Assembly: GCA_019802505.1 (NCBI GenBank)
Contig: JAFMOC010000045.1
Coordinates: 310,001-374,000, forward strand
Length of the DNA: 64,000 bases
Reading direction: 5' to 3'
From: Corydoras sp. C115
Taxonomy: Eukaryota; Chordata; Actinopteri; Siluriformes; Callichthyidae
Each line of letters starts with the position of its first letter. Position 1 is the first letter of the stretch. Made by a program: the position numbers and the translations under genes. Below the pieces are notes generated by a model. The model saw nothing but the letters and a program-made list of their open reading frames with translations. It made no database searches and was not told the origin of the DNA. Below are positions 1-9,974 of this stretch, piece after piece.

Positions 1-221
1 GCACACACTCACGCACACACACACACTCTATATGGGGCAATTTGGAGAACTCAATTGACCTTGATCCATGTTTTTTGGACTGTGGGAGGAAACCAGAGAA
101 CCCGGAGGAAACCCACATGGACACGGGGAGAACATGGAAACTCCACCCAGATGGGGATTCGAACCTGGAATCCCCAGCGCTGAGAGGAGAACATGCTAAA
201 CCACTAAGCCACCGTGCCGCC
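1..221 (-). mobile_element. tRNA-derived SINE (Mermaid/DANA-like), cut by window edge
   Basis: Family description for all copies below: the head has Pol III A-box TGGCTTAGTGG and B-box GGTTCGAATCC. The body contains CCGGTTTCCTCCCACAGTCC. The tail ends CTAATAGAGGATAAAGCGG and (GAAT)n; full length is about 345 bp. This copy is read on the minus strand and its tail end lies outside the window. Confidence 0.85.
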
Positions 222-234
222 CTTATTCCTGTTT

Positions 235-583
235 CATTCATTCATTCATTATCTTCCGCTTTATCCTCTATTAGGGTCGCGGTGGGGTTCCCCATGCCCA
301 TCCAGGGGAGAACGTGTCGGGCGCTGGGCAGATACACCCAGGACAGGGGGGCAATCTATAACTGGGCACACACTCACTCACACAGACACACTCTATATGG
401 GGGCAATTTGGAGAACTCAGTTGACCTTGATCCATGTTTTTGGACTGTGGGAGGAAATCGGAGAACCCGGAGGAAACCCACGCAGACGCGGGGAGAACAT
501 GGAAACTCCACCCAGATGGGGATGCGAACCGGGGATCCCTAGCGCTGAGAGGAGAACATGCTAAACCACTAAGCCACCCAGCC
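235..583 (-). mobile_element. SINE, full-length
   Basis: Near-complete copy; the head is slightly decayed (CCACCCAGCC). Flanks CTGTTTCATTCA and CTGTTTATTCA look like the target duplication. Confidence 0.85.
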
Positions 584-773
584 CTGTTTATTCAACAAAA
601 ATATAATATTAGAGGTCTTTTTTTTTTTTTGTTAATAAAAGAATTATGTGGCCAAAATGCCGCGTGTGTCCGGCTCTAACACGGCGCTGGGCTCAATGAC
701 CGCATCAGTGGTCAATAAAACTGTGGCTGTGTAAACGTTGGCCTGACGCTTGTCTTTTCTCTCCTCTGCGCAG

Positions 774-994
774 AAAAAGGCAGCCGATAAAATCCAAGAA
801 ATCTCCGGTCGGGAGTTGGCGTTCGTTTTTCAACCTGGGCAAGTCTTCGTCCACGTCCAAACGCAAATTGCAGCGGAACCCTAGCGAGCCGAACGAGCTG
901 AAATCGATGGCGCTGGGCGGCGGCAGGACCGACACCGGCACCCTGCGATCGGCAAAGAGTGAGGAGTCCCTGAGTTCCCTGCACAATGTCGAAG
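774..994 (+). CDS. arhgap32: arhgap32 exon (first in window)
   Basis: The acceptor is CTCTGCGCAG ending at 773 and the donor is GTGAGC at 995. The first base completes a codon from an exon outside the window; the last base is the first of a glycine codon finished at 1574. It encodes the basic KRQPIKSKKS segment followed by the serine-rich SEESLSSLH block that lies C-terminal of the RhoGAP domain in the family. Confidence 0.93.
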
Positions 995-3900
995 GTGAGC
1001 CTGGGGCCTCGCATGGGCGCCGGTGCGCTTCGTACGGCCTCGTTTTAATAATAAATAATAATAATAATACATTTTATTTCATAGGCGCCTTTCTGACACT
1101 CAAGGACACCTTACAGTTTACAATTGGATATAAAAAAAAATAATAATGATAATTCATTCATTCATTATCTCCCGCTTTATCCTCTATTAGGGTCGCGGTG
1201 GGGTTCCCCATGCCCATCCAGGTGAGAGCGTCTCGGGCGCTGGGCAGATAGACCCAGGACAGGGCGCCAATCCATCGCTGGGCACTCACTCACTCACACA
1301 GACACACTCTATATGGGGCAATTTTGAGAATTCAATTGACTTGATCCATGTTTTTGGACTGTGGGAGGAAACCGGAGAACCCGGAGGAAACCCACGCAGA
1401 CACGGGGAGAACATGGAAACTCCACCCAGATGGGGATTCGAACCGGGAATCCCTAGCGCTGAGAGGCGAACGTGCTAACCACTAAGCCACCGTGCCGCCC
1501 AATAATGATAATAATAATAATAAATAAAATAATAAATTATTATTAAGTTTTAAAGCCTGTTCTTTAAATCCAGGTGAATCGAAAGTGTACCGTCCACGCA
1601 GACCTCGCTCCAGCAGCGACGCCCTGTCCGCGTCCTTCAACGGGGACCTGCGGGACAGCCGGCAGCACTGTAACTCCTACGAGAACGTGGTGGACAGCGA
1701 GGGCGACGACGGCCCCATCTGCGTGCCGGCGCTCATTTCTCCGCCCCGCTCCAGCGACGAGGTGGACTTGAGTCCTCCCGACATCGGCATGGCCTCGCTG
1801 GACTTCGACCCCATGTCCTTCCAGTGCAGCCTGCCCTTGGCCGAGAGCTCGGCCGTCTCGGGCGACGTGGACTCGCTGAGTCTCCGAAAGAGTCCTCGCA
1901 GTGCGAGTGACTCTGAGACCGTCTCACCGGTGCAGTCCCGAGTGTCTGACCTCCACCCGCCCCCCCTCATCGGTTCCGCCTTCAGAGCAGCGTCGGATTC
2001 CGACGGGGTCCCATCTCTGGCGTCCTTGCACATTTTAGAGTCAGCCGATGACCCCGTTGCCAGCTCCTCGGTTAATCAAGCAGAGAGCCCTGCTCTCCGC
2101 TCGTCTCCCCCGTCTCGTTCGCCTTCGCATGGATCGCCCGCCAAAGTCAGCGTTCTGTCTCTGAAGTGTGACGATCCGGTTCCGAGTGGAGCCATCCGGA
2201 CCGAGACGCTCTCTGAACCCTCACACCGGACCGGGGACGGCAAAGAGGATTCGGACGTGGACACGTGGCGACCATCACGAGGTTCGGACGCTCAGGAACA
2301 AGCAGGTATGTACAGTGTGTCCACTATAATGGACAAAGGTATTAGGACAGCCACACTTTTATTTTGGTCAACCAGAAGAAGGTCTGGCTCACAGTCTCAG
2401 TTCCGGTTCATCCCATGTGTGTTTCATCACAATTAAGGCCAGCCAAGTTCTTTTTATGGGGTGGCACGGTGGCTTAGGGGTTCAGCATGTTCTCCTCTCA
2501 GCGCTGGGGATTCCCCGTTCGAATCCCCATCTGGGTGGAGTTTCCACGTTCTCCCCGTGTCCGCGTGGGTTTCCTCCGGGTTCTCCGGTTTCCTCCCACA
2601 GTCCAAAAAACATGGATTCAAGTTGGATCATGGATTCGAATTGGAGGCGGCACGATGGCTTAGTGGTTTAGCATGTTCTCCTCTCAGCGCTGGGGATTCC
2701 CAAGTCGAATCCCCATCTGGGTAGAGTTTCCATGTCCTCCCCGTGTCCGCGTGGGTTTCCTCCGGGTTCTCTGGTTTCCTCCCACAGTCCAAAAAACATG
2801 GATTCAAGTGGGATCATGGATTCGAATTGGAGGCGGCACGATGGCTTAGTGGTTTAGCATGTTCTCCTCTCAGCGCTGGGGATTCCCAAGTCGAATCCCC
2901 ATCTGGGTGGAGATTCCACGTTCTCCCCGTGTCCGCGTGGGTTTCCTCCGGGTTCTCCGGTTTCCTCCCACAGGCCAAAAACAAGGATCAAGGTCAATTG
3001 AGTTCTCCAAATCGCCCCATATAGAGTGTGTCTGTGTGAGTGAGTGTGTGCCCAGCGATGGATTGTCCCCCTGTCCTGGGTGTATCTGCCCAGCGCCCGA
3101 AACGTTCTCCCCTGGATGGGCATGGGGAACCCCCCCCCCCCCCCTAATAGAGGATGGATGGATGGATGGAAGTTCTTTTACATCAAAGCGACCCAATCGT
3201 GACTTTTAGACCCAGGGCATGCTGGAACAGGAAAGGGCCTTCCCCAAACTGCTGAACAACAAAGGTGGAAGCATACACTGATATAAAATTTGACCAGGGG
3301 CGTGATTTATTATTTTTAAATCAACGGCAGTGGGAATGAATAACAAGCGGACTGATGTCTGTCTCGGTCCTTTAGTGCATATAGAGTGTGATAGAATTCT
3401 GTGAATTCAACGGCTTTCGTTATTAATTATTTCGTTATTATTAGGGGTGAGCTGCAATATTCGCTGATTCGACGATTCGATTCGGAGAACCGTAGTCGAC
3501 TATGAACCTCATAGTCGAATGTACCATTTTGACCACATGGGGGCGCCCATGGCTGCTGCTAAGCATTAGTTTTTACATTAAATGTCTTTGTTTTCGTTAT
3601 ATATATATATAGCCTTTTGTCAAATAAAATCATCCTGTCACAAATGTCCGTCTTTCCCCGGAAATGAGCGGCTCCGCGTGGAAATCGCGAACGCCGCTCG
3701 CGCAAGTGCGACCTGCGCGGAACAAATGCGCAGCAACACACCGTGCCAGAAATGCTGATGGAGAAAAACTGGAACACCGGGATAAAAACCAAAACTAGTA
3801 TTTATTAAAAAAGTGGTGCCGAAGCACCAACAGAAAGGGGTTAAACGAACAAAGCAACATCGGATCAGGTAACCACAAATTAAAGACGTGCACTAACCCA

Positions 3901-6900
3901 ACCAATCACCCAAGTGAGATAATCAGAAACCAAACGAGGGACAAGTGCCGCAGGTGATTGTTACACATATTAATTTCTGTTAATATATTTTTTTTAATGA
4001 TGTGTGCACTTTAACCCATTTACGGTGCTCTTGAAAAACAAAGTATAATATTAAAAAAAATCTTTTTTAAAAAAGACGCTTATAGCGCCGTCTTGTGGTG
4101 AAAATGTAACTGATTCGACTATCAGTCGACTATAGGGAAAATCTGACGAATCAGATTCGACTACGAAAATCCTTCATTGAATACAGCCCTAGTTATTATT
4201 ATTACAAATGTTTTGTCTTCAGATTTATTTTCTTCCCGTAACTCTTTTCACGACGGTCCTGAGTCCAGATAATCAGAAGTAGATGGTGCTGGATTAACAC
4301 CCCGTCTTCCTTTCCCCTAATTCTGATGATTGGCTGCTTTCTCCTCAGGCTGAGTTCCCTCTGTTTTATTTCCCCAGGAGCCGGAGCTCAGGACTCGCCG
4401 GGCGTCTCCGCTCCGGTCAGCGCCGTGTCCGTGTCCCTGCTCCCTCCTCCTTCCCAAACCAAGAACGCCGCCCGCATGCTGGCGTTGGCCCTAGCCGAAT
4501 CTGCTCAGCAAGCCACCGCTCTTTCCTCCGCACCTTCCACACCCGTCTCGCCCACCAGGTCGACGGAGACGGAGTGGCCTCCTCCTCCACCCACGCTTCA
4601 ACCCCAAACTGCCCAGGATGAAGCTGCGGCGGTGCCACGCTTCCCCACTCGCTCCACGTCGCCGCCTCTCGGTACCCCGACTGCGACGCTGACCCCGTCC
4701 AGCAGCGTCCACCTCAGCTCGGTGCACAGTGATAAGTCACCCGGTTCTTTAGGGATCAACGAGGACGTCTTTGCACTTCAGACACCAAATAAAGAGCCTG
4801 CGGTTTCCAACCAACACGTTCAAGTCTCCCCCATTTACAAAACAACGGGCGTGCAGCAGGAATCTGCCTGCCAGACCCCGGTCGTCCAGCCCCCGGTCAT
4901 CCAACCCCCGGTCGTCCAACCCTTAGTGGCCAAGCCTCCAGTCATCCAGCTTCCAGTCGTCCAACCCTCAGTGGCCCAGCTCCCAGTCATCCAGCTTCCG
5001 ATCGTCCAACCTTCAGTGGCCCTGCTCCCGGTCATCCAGCCCCCTCTCATTCATCCTTCAGTCGTCCAGCCCTCAGTGGCCAAGCCCCCGGTCATCCAAC
5101 CCTCAGTGGCCAAGCCTCCAATCATCCAGCTCCCGGTCGTCCAACCCTCAGTGGCCAAGCCCCCGGTCGTCCAGCCCTCTGGCATCCATCCTCCAGTCGT
5201 CCAGCCCTCAGTGGCCAAGCCCCCGGTCGTCCAGCCACCTGTCATCCATCCTCTGGTCAGCAATCCTGCCACCATCAGCATGGAGCCTGTAGCTTCAACA
5301 CATCCAGGTTCTAAGGTGAGGATTCTAGTAGTAATACAAAAAGAGATATTTATGTTTTAACACTTACTCAAAAAACATATTTATAAAAAACAAGAATTCA
5401 CTCTCACAGGAGTGGACATCAGGAAATGGTGGTACACTCATGGTCCAGTTTATGGACACCCGTTCCACTTACCGTAAACACTGCGGCCCACAAATATACA
5501 AATTCCGGTGGAGGATATCGTTTAAAAATACATGTTGAATTTTGGTGGTAATACATAGTGAGATGTTTGTTTAATTCATTCATTCATTCATTCATTCATT
5601 ATCTCCCGCTTTATCCTCTATTAGAATCGCGGTGGGGTTCCCCATGTCCATCCAGTGGAGAACGTTTCGGGCGCTGGGCAGATAGACCCAGGACAGGGTG
5701 CCAATCTATCACTGGACACACACTCACTCACTAAGACACAGTCTATATGGGGCAATTTGGAGAACTCAATTGACTTGATCCATGTTTTTGGACTGTGGGA
5801 GAACCCGGAGGAAACACACACGGACGCGGGGAGAACATGGAAACTCCACCCAGATGGGGATTCGAACCGGGAATCCCTAGTGCTGAGAGGAGAACATGCT
5901 AAACCACTAAGCCACCGTGCCTTGTTTGTTTAATTGAAATGTAAAATAGGATTAAATTCGGCGGCACTGTGGCTTAGTGGTTTAGCACGTTCTCCTCTCA
6001 GCTCTAGGGATAATCCCCGGTTCTAATCCCCATCTGGGTGGAGTTTGCATATTCTCCCCGTGTCCGCATGGGTTTCCTCCGGGTTCTCCGGTTTCCTCCC
6101 ACAGTCCAAAAACATGGATCAAGTCAATTGAATTCTCCAAATTGCCCCATATAGAGTGTGTCTGTGTGAGTGAGTGTGTGCCCAGCGATAGATTGGCGCC
6201 CTGTCCTGGGTCTATCTGCCCAGCGCCCGAAATGTTCTCCCCTGGATGGGCATGGGGAACCCCCCCCCCGCGACCCTAATAGAGGATAAAGCGGAAGATA
6301 ATGGAAAGATTAAATTAATTTAGTTTTTTTTCTCTTCAGGTTCACATCGCTGAGAGTGCTGTTCCAATATCCACCATCAAACCTTTAGAACAACCCATAG
6401 CTGTTCTCCAGCCTCAACGTCAAACGCAAAACCAACCCGAAATGCAGTTTCAGTCCCAGGCTCAACCCCACCCTCCGATCCCACCCATAAACCTGCCCAA
6501 TGCCCGGGCCAGCGCTGCTTCAGCCATGTCCGCAGAGCATCCCGCAGATGGGAGGCACTGGGAGCCTATCAAGCCCGTGAACCCCAGAGTTGAGAGTGTT
6601 CCCCAGCACCAGACGCCGGGGGTCACCCCACCACCGCCCCCTGTCCGCTCGATCGAGAGCAAACTGGCAGCGGCTGCCCTGAGTAAATCCGAGGCCGTCG
6701 GTTCAGGCACCTACCACGGCTTGTTGGGAGAAGCCCCGGTGCCGGCTGCCTCGTTGGATGACTCGGTGCTACAGTCCCATCCCACGCAGCGCAAGCCGGC
6801 GGTGCACCAGTCAGCGTACGTCTTCCATTCTAAAGGAGAGCCTGCCGTTGTAGAGCCTGCCGCCGAGTCATTCCACTATCCCAAAACTGCCCCCGCTGGA

Positions 6901-8481
6901 CCGCCATCCATGGGCTGTCATTACCGGCCCGAGAGTGTGCCGCCGCACCTGTCCTACACGTCTAAATCGGAACCTCAGATACCTTACAGAACCCATGGAG
7001 ATGGTCGTTACAATACCATCGGGCCCAGGTCCTTCCACCAGTCTATCAAATCGCGGGACTCGATGAGGGGCGAATACATTTCCTCTGGCCCAGTGTACCG
7101 CTCCCACGGTTACAGTTCGATGGACGTGCCCGCTGGATATCCCACCATCCGCAGGGTGCACTCCATACACGTCCCACCCACCGCGATCCGCTCGGCGCCC
7201 ATCACCCGGACCGAGGTCCCTCCGGACGACGAGCTGTACTACTACCAGCGCCCGGTCTACCAATGCAAGTCGTACCAACAGCCGTCGCAGGCCGACTATC
7301 ACGTCACACAGCTCCAGCCGTACTTTGAAAACGGGCGCGTCCAGTACCGCTACAGTCCCTACTCGGGGTCTCACCCTCTCGACGCGCCGTTGTACGACGT
7401 GGATCCCTACGGAACCGTGCGGTTGCGCCACTTCCACTCGTTCGGCAGCCGCGACGCCCACCTGTGCCGATCGGGAGGCAAAGCGGGGGGTTACCACTAC
7501 CTGTCACGGCACGTCGTCCCCGTGAAAGAGCATGGCTTCATAAGCAGGGACATGCCCCCTTACCACGGACCTAAGGGTGCTGTGTACTACGCCTGGGATC
7601 CGGAGGAGGTCGAAAGGCTGCACATGCATTCCATCAGGCGAGAGAGTCGCGCCAGGCAAAAGGTCAAAGGCCCGGTCATGTCCCAATATGACAATGTGGG
7701 GCCCTACGTGGCTGGAGATATGAGCGGGGTGGAGGTGCTGCACATGCGGAGCAAGTCGGATCCCGGTAAGACCGTCCTGATGGCTGCCGAAGGGAAGGAC
7801 GGGCGATACGCTGTGACCCCCGGAGCTAAGCTCTCCTCCAGGCACCTGATGTCGGACCCCGACGTCCTGATGTACATGGAAACCGAGAAACACTGCCAGG
7901 GGAACGGAACGCAGGACAACGTGCCGAAACCAAGCTGGCCCTATCCGCCCGCCCATCCTTTCCCGTCTCAGCTGGCCTCGCGGGGTCGACAGCACCTGTC
8001 TGAAGGTGCGCAGCCCAAATTCGAGCCAACGGACAACCAGCTCGGCAATAAACACTGGCAGGATCCTGCCGAGCCTAAAAGCTTTCAGCCTCGGTACGAT
8101 CGGCCCGATCCTGACCGCCACATCGGAAGGTTCAAAGCCTGCGAGGACGACCAAAAGAACGCGAAGCCCGTCCCGCCCCCCAAACCGGAACGTTCTCACA
8201 GCGTCAGAGAGCGGCAGCACTACAACCAGGCCCCTCACACGCCCGACACGCTGGACAGAAACTTCACGGTGTCCTATGCTCACCAGCGGCAAAATGCCGT
8301 CACCCCACACTCCCACTACGACAATCTGGACGATTACCATCCGGTCTCTCATTGTCCGACCCCTGTGCCAAACCGTGGGTACATGAATAACCGTGCCTAC
8401 TCCACTGCCTTGGGGCAGGGGGCTTTCATCCGGGCGGAGCTCGCGGCGCAGAAGCCCGAAGCGGAAATCAATGCCGAGTGA
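774..8481 (+). CDS. arhgap32: arhgap32 (Rho GTPase-activating protein 32, p250GAP/RICS), C-terminal 1,343 residues
   Basis: Coding exons are 774-994, 1574-2305, 4378-5315 and 6340-8481. Phases agree across all three introns and the frame ends at TGA 8479-8481. The family is a GAP for Cdc42, Rac and RhoA, enriched at synapses, where it binds NMDA-receptor scaffolds, beta-catenin and Fyn. Only the disordered C-terminal half is here, so PX, SH3 and RhoGAP domains lie upstream. Identification rests on blocks matching vertebrate ARHGAP32: KSKKSPVGSWRSFFNLGKSS and RSAKSEESLSSLH in the first exon, RPRRPRSSSDALSASFNG and SPPDIGMASLDFDPMSFQCS in the second, NAARMLALALAESAQQA in the third, and TEVPPDDE, DYHVTQLQPYFENGR, RRESRARQKVKGPVMSQYDN, PPPKPERSHS (SH3 ligand type) and ALGQGAF near the end of the fourth. 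Teleosts have two arhgap32 copies and I cannot tell which this is. ARHGAP31 and ARHGAP33 fit less well. The middle of the tail is diverged and holds a fish-specific repeat. Confidence 0.95.
1153..1500 (-). mobile_element. SINE, full-length
   Basis: Inserted in an AAT-rich microsatellite of an arhgap32 intron; AATAATGATAA repeats on both sides. Confidence 0.88.
1574..2305 (+). CDS. arhgap32: arhgap32 exon (second in window)
   Basis: The acceptor is AAATCCAG ending at 1573 and the donor is GTATGT at 2306. The exon is 732 bp with intron phase 1 on both sides. It encodes a serine- and proline-rich disordered stretch. The first ~80 residues are well conserved with mammalian ARHGAP32; the remainder (from about 1850 on) is poorly conserved. 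Confidence 0.93.
2460..3168 (+). mobile_element. SINE head-to-tail trimer
   Basis: Two 186-bp head segments (from 2460 and 2646) each stop after CATGGATTC..., followed by one complete copy from 2832. AAGTTCTTTTTA and AAGTTCTTTTA flank the whole array, so it has one target duplication. Confidence 0.88.
3215..3290. mobile_element. Tc1-type transposon relic
   Basis: GGAACAGGAAAGGGCCTTCC followed by CCAAACTGCTG is a familiar piece of degenerate fish Tc1 elements. The short phrase CCTTCCCCAAACTG recurs near 38350 and 63100. Confidence 0.4.
3442..4191 (+). mobile_element. hAT-type DNA transposon, non-autonomous, 750 bp
   Basis: It begins TAGGGGTG and ends CAGCCCTA, imperfect terminal inverted repeats of hAT type. 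An exact 8-bp target duplication, GTTATTAT, flanks it at 3434-3441 and 4192-4199. Palindromic TAGTCGACTA-like motifs lie just inside both ends. No transposase frame is present. It sits in an arhgap32 intron. Confidence 0.88.
4378..5315 (+). CDS. arhgap32: arhgap32 exon (third in window) with tandem VVQPP-type repeat
   Basis: The acceptor is TTTCCCCAG ending at 4377 (phase 1) and the donor is GTGAGG at 5316 (phase 0). It opens with the conserved NAARMLALALAESAQQA helix. From 4881 to 5258 it becomes about 25 copies of a 5-residue unit, V-V/I-Q-P-x with variants such as VAKPP and VIQLP. I do not recall an equivalent repeat in mammalian ARHGAP32. Confidence 0.92.
4881..5258 (+). repeat. in-frame coding minisatellite, 15-bp unit
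   Basis: The unit is close to GTCGTCCAGCCCCCG, about 25 imperfect copies, read as VVQPP-type pentapeptides. The 15-bp period keeps the frame whatever the copy number. Variant units (GTGGCCAAGCCTCCA, giving VAKPP) recur about every third or fourth unit, so there is a weak higher-order pattern. Long antisense open frames here are an artefact of the repeat. Confidence 0.9.
5576..5920 (-). mobile_element. SINE, near full-length
   Basis: Long (ATTC)n tail at its low-coordinate end. It lies 40 bp from an oppositely oriented copy, giving an inverted pair in the intron before the arhgap32 terminal exon. Confidence 0.87.
5959..6307 (+). mobile_element. SINE, full-length
   Basis: GATTAAATT at 5950-5958 and 6308-6316 is its target duplication. 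It ends only about 30 bp before the acceptor of the arhgap32 terminal exon. Confidence 0.88.
6340..8481 (+). CDS. arhgap32: arhgap32 terminal coding exon
   Basis: The acceptor is TTTTCTCTTCAG ending at 6339, phase 0, with TGA at 8479-8481. The exon gives 713 residues. It holds the most conserved part of the tail: YPTIRRVHS, the PPDDE/YYYQRP segment, several YDN motifs that look like tyrosine-kinase sites, LHMRSKSDPGKT, and the extreme C terminus YSTALGQGAF...EINAE, which closely matches the mammalian C terminus. Confidence 0.95.
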   Translation, partial: VHIAESAVPISTIKPLEQPIAVLQPQRQTQNQPEMQFQSQAQPHPPIPPINLPNARASAASAMSAEHPADGRHWEPIKPVNPRVESVPQHQTPGVTPPPPPVRSIESKLAAAALSKSEAVGSGTYHGLLGEAPVPAASLDDSVLQSHPTQRKPAVHQSAYVFHSKGEPAVVEPAAESFHYPKTAPAGPPSMGCHYRPESVPPHLSYTSKSEPQIPYRTHGDGRYNTIGPRSFHQSIKSRDSMRGEYISSGPVYRSHGYSSMDVPAGYPTIRRVHSIHVPPTAIRSAPITRTEVPPDDELYYYQRPVYQCKSYQQPSQADYHVTQLQPYFENGRVQYRYSPYSGSHPLDAPLYDVDPYGTVRLRHFHSFGSRDAHLCRSGGKAGGYHYLSRHVVPVKEHGFISRDMPPYHGPKGAVYYAWDPEEVERLHMHSIRRESRARQKVKGPVMSQYDNVGPYVAGDMSGVEVLHMRSKSDPGKTVLMAAEGKDGRYAVTPGAKLSSRHLMSDPDVLMYMETEKHCQGNGTQDNVPKPSWPYPPAHPFPSQLASRGRQHLSEGAQPKFEPTDNQLGNKHWQDPAEPKSFQPRYDRPDPDRHIGRFKACEDDQKNAKPVPPPKPERSHSVRERQHYNQAPHTPDTLDRNFTVSYAHQRQNAVTPHSHYDNLDDYHPVSHCPTPVPNRGYMNNRAYSTALGQGAFIRAELAAQKPEAEINAE

Positions 8482-8699
8482 CGAGGAGGCTCGAAGACGA
8501 GCGGATTCGGCGGGATTTTAGAAATGTTTCCCATAAAGGCAGCCTCTGCAGGACAGCGGTCTGTCGTGACTCTTATCCACCTCCTCGTTTTTGTATGTGT
8601 AAAAAGATGTAAAAGAATTTTTTTTTTTTTTTTTTTAACGAGACTGAATGTACCGCAATTAATTCAGTTGGTGTAAAAAGCCAAGTTGTGACGAATAAA
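8482..8699 (+). other. arhgap32: arhgap32 proximal 3' UTR with polyadenylation signal
   Basis: The segment after the stop is AT-rich and non-coding. AATAAA is at 8694-8699. The mammalian gene has a multi-kilobase 3' UTR, so longer isoforms are likely. A second AATAAA at 10999-11004 could close one, but it would then include the hAT and SINE copies at 9492-10318. Confidence 0.55.
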
Positions 8700-9491
8700 T
8701 GAAGGCGGCGGTCATACTGTAGATATATATGTGATTTACACGGGACGTATAGCCGAACCGGAAAGATGTATATCAGAAGAGAAAAAAAAAAAAACACAAA
8801 ACCAACTTGTACTGTTATAAAGGGGGTTTTTATGTTGTTTTTTTTTATTGTATATAAATTAGATTTGTGGGGGCGGCGGGTCTGATTTTTGGGTGACGGT
8901 TTTGCATTTTAGAAATGCATGTGATCTAATCTCTTACAGAACAGTTCTGTGTACCTTGATATCCATTGTGTACTTTAAATGTTACGATAACGGCAGAGGA
9001 GGAGAACCTTCATGTGAACATCGTGCCCCTCCCAACTGCTCGTGAGTGTACACATCTAGGCGGTACGTCAACCTGGACTTCTCCGCCTTCGGGGGGCGTG
9101 AGACCCAAAATGTGCAATCTCGTCATTTGTTCTCCAGCTGTGCCAATACTATTATACTACTATATATATAAATATATATATATGTATTTTTGCTATAAAC
9201 AGAATTCGACAGACTAGATTTTAATGGTGAGGAAAGTGCGTGAGGGACCAAATGAAGAACGCTGCGTGTGGTCGAGGAGGCGTTGCTGCGGCGCTGGCTG
9301 AGTGCGGTGTAGAGCGACACGGGGAGCTGATAAGCCTGGTTTTCTTTCCCAGAGAGAACAGAGGGTTAATGTTACCTCCTGAAGTTCTATGAATGATTAT
9401 AAGCAGCCAGTCAGTCCAATGTCTAGCAGTAGGTCGGGGTGACTGGGCTTCAGGTTCGACTCTCGAATATTAGTGTCTTAATGGTTCAAAC
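8700..9491. other. arhgap32 downstream or distal 3' UTR sequence
   Basis: AT-rich DNA with T- and A-runs and a short (TA)n tract at 9160-9182. No exon is recognised. It is plausible as continued 3' UTR. Confidence 0.4.
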
Positions 9492-9888
9492 TAGGGGTGT
9501 CTTCAACTAAGGATTTTCATAGTCGAATCTGATTCGTCAGATTTTCCCTATAGTCGACTGATAGTCGGATCAGTTAAAATTTCACCACAAGATGGCGCTA
9601 TAAGCGTGGTTTTTAAAAAAGATTATTTTTTATATTTTGTTATATATTTTATATTGTTAAATCGCACACCATTTAAAAAAAAATATTAACAGAAATTAGG
9701 ATGCTTTTATTTGACAAAAGGCTATATATATAACGAAAACAAAGACATTTCATGTAAAAACTAATGCTTAGCAGCAGCCATGGGCGCCCCCATGTGGTCA
9801 AAATGGTACATTCGACTATGAGGTTCATAGTCGACTACGGTTCTCCGAATCGAATCGTCGAATCAGCGAATATTGCAGCTCACCCCTA
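9492..9888 (-). mobile_element. hAT-type DNA transposon, deleted sister copy, 397 bp
   Basis: Same ends as the element at 3442-4191, in opposite orientation, flanked by GTTCAAAC and GTTCAAAT (9484-9491, 9889-9896). It lacks about 350 bp of interior corresponding to roughly 3630-3975 of the larger copy. Confidence 0.88.
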
Positions 9889-9974
9889 GTTCAAATATTT
9901 ACCTTTTTGACGAAGTTGCTTTAATATTATTTCTCATAAAGCAACGCTATGAAATCCAGTTCTGTCTTAGTATC

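Noticed and set aside
42..564. Many 60-130 codon open frames with recurrent phrases such as ENMETPPRWGFEPGIPSAERRTC across the window
   Set aside because: All are translations of the tRNA-derived SINE in one direction or the other; the SINE has no coding function.
4835..5281. Minus-strand frames rich in W-T-T-G-G repeats
   Set aside because: Antisense reading of the in-frame 15-bp minisatellite.
6868..8352. Long minus-strand open frames (209 and 282 codons) opposite the arhgap32 terminal exon
   Set aside because: They are antisense shadows of a GC-rich coding exon whose sense frame is clearly ARHGAP32; they match no family I know.
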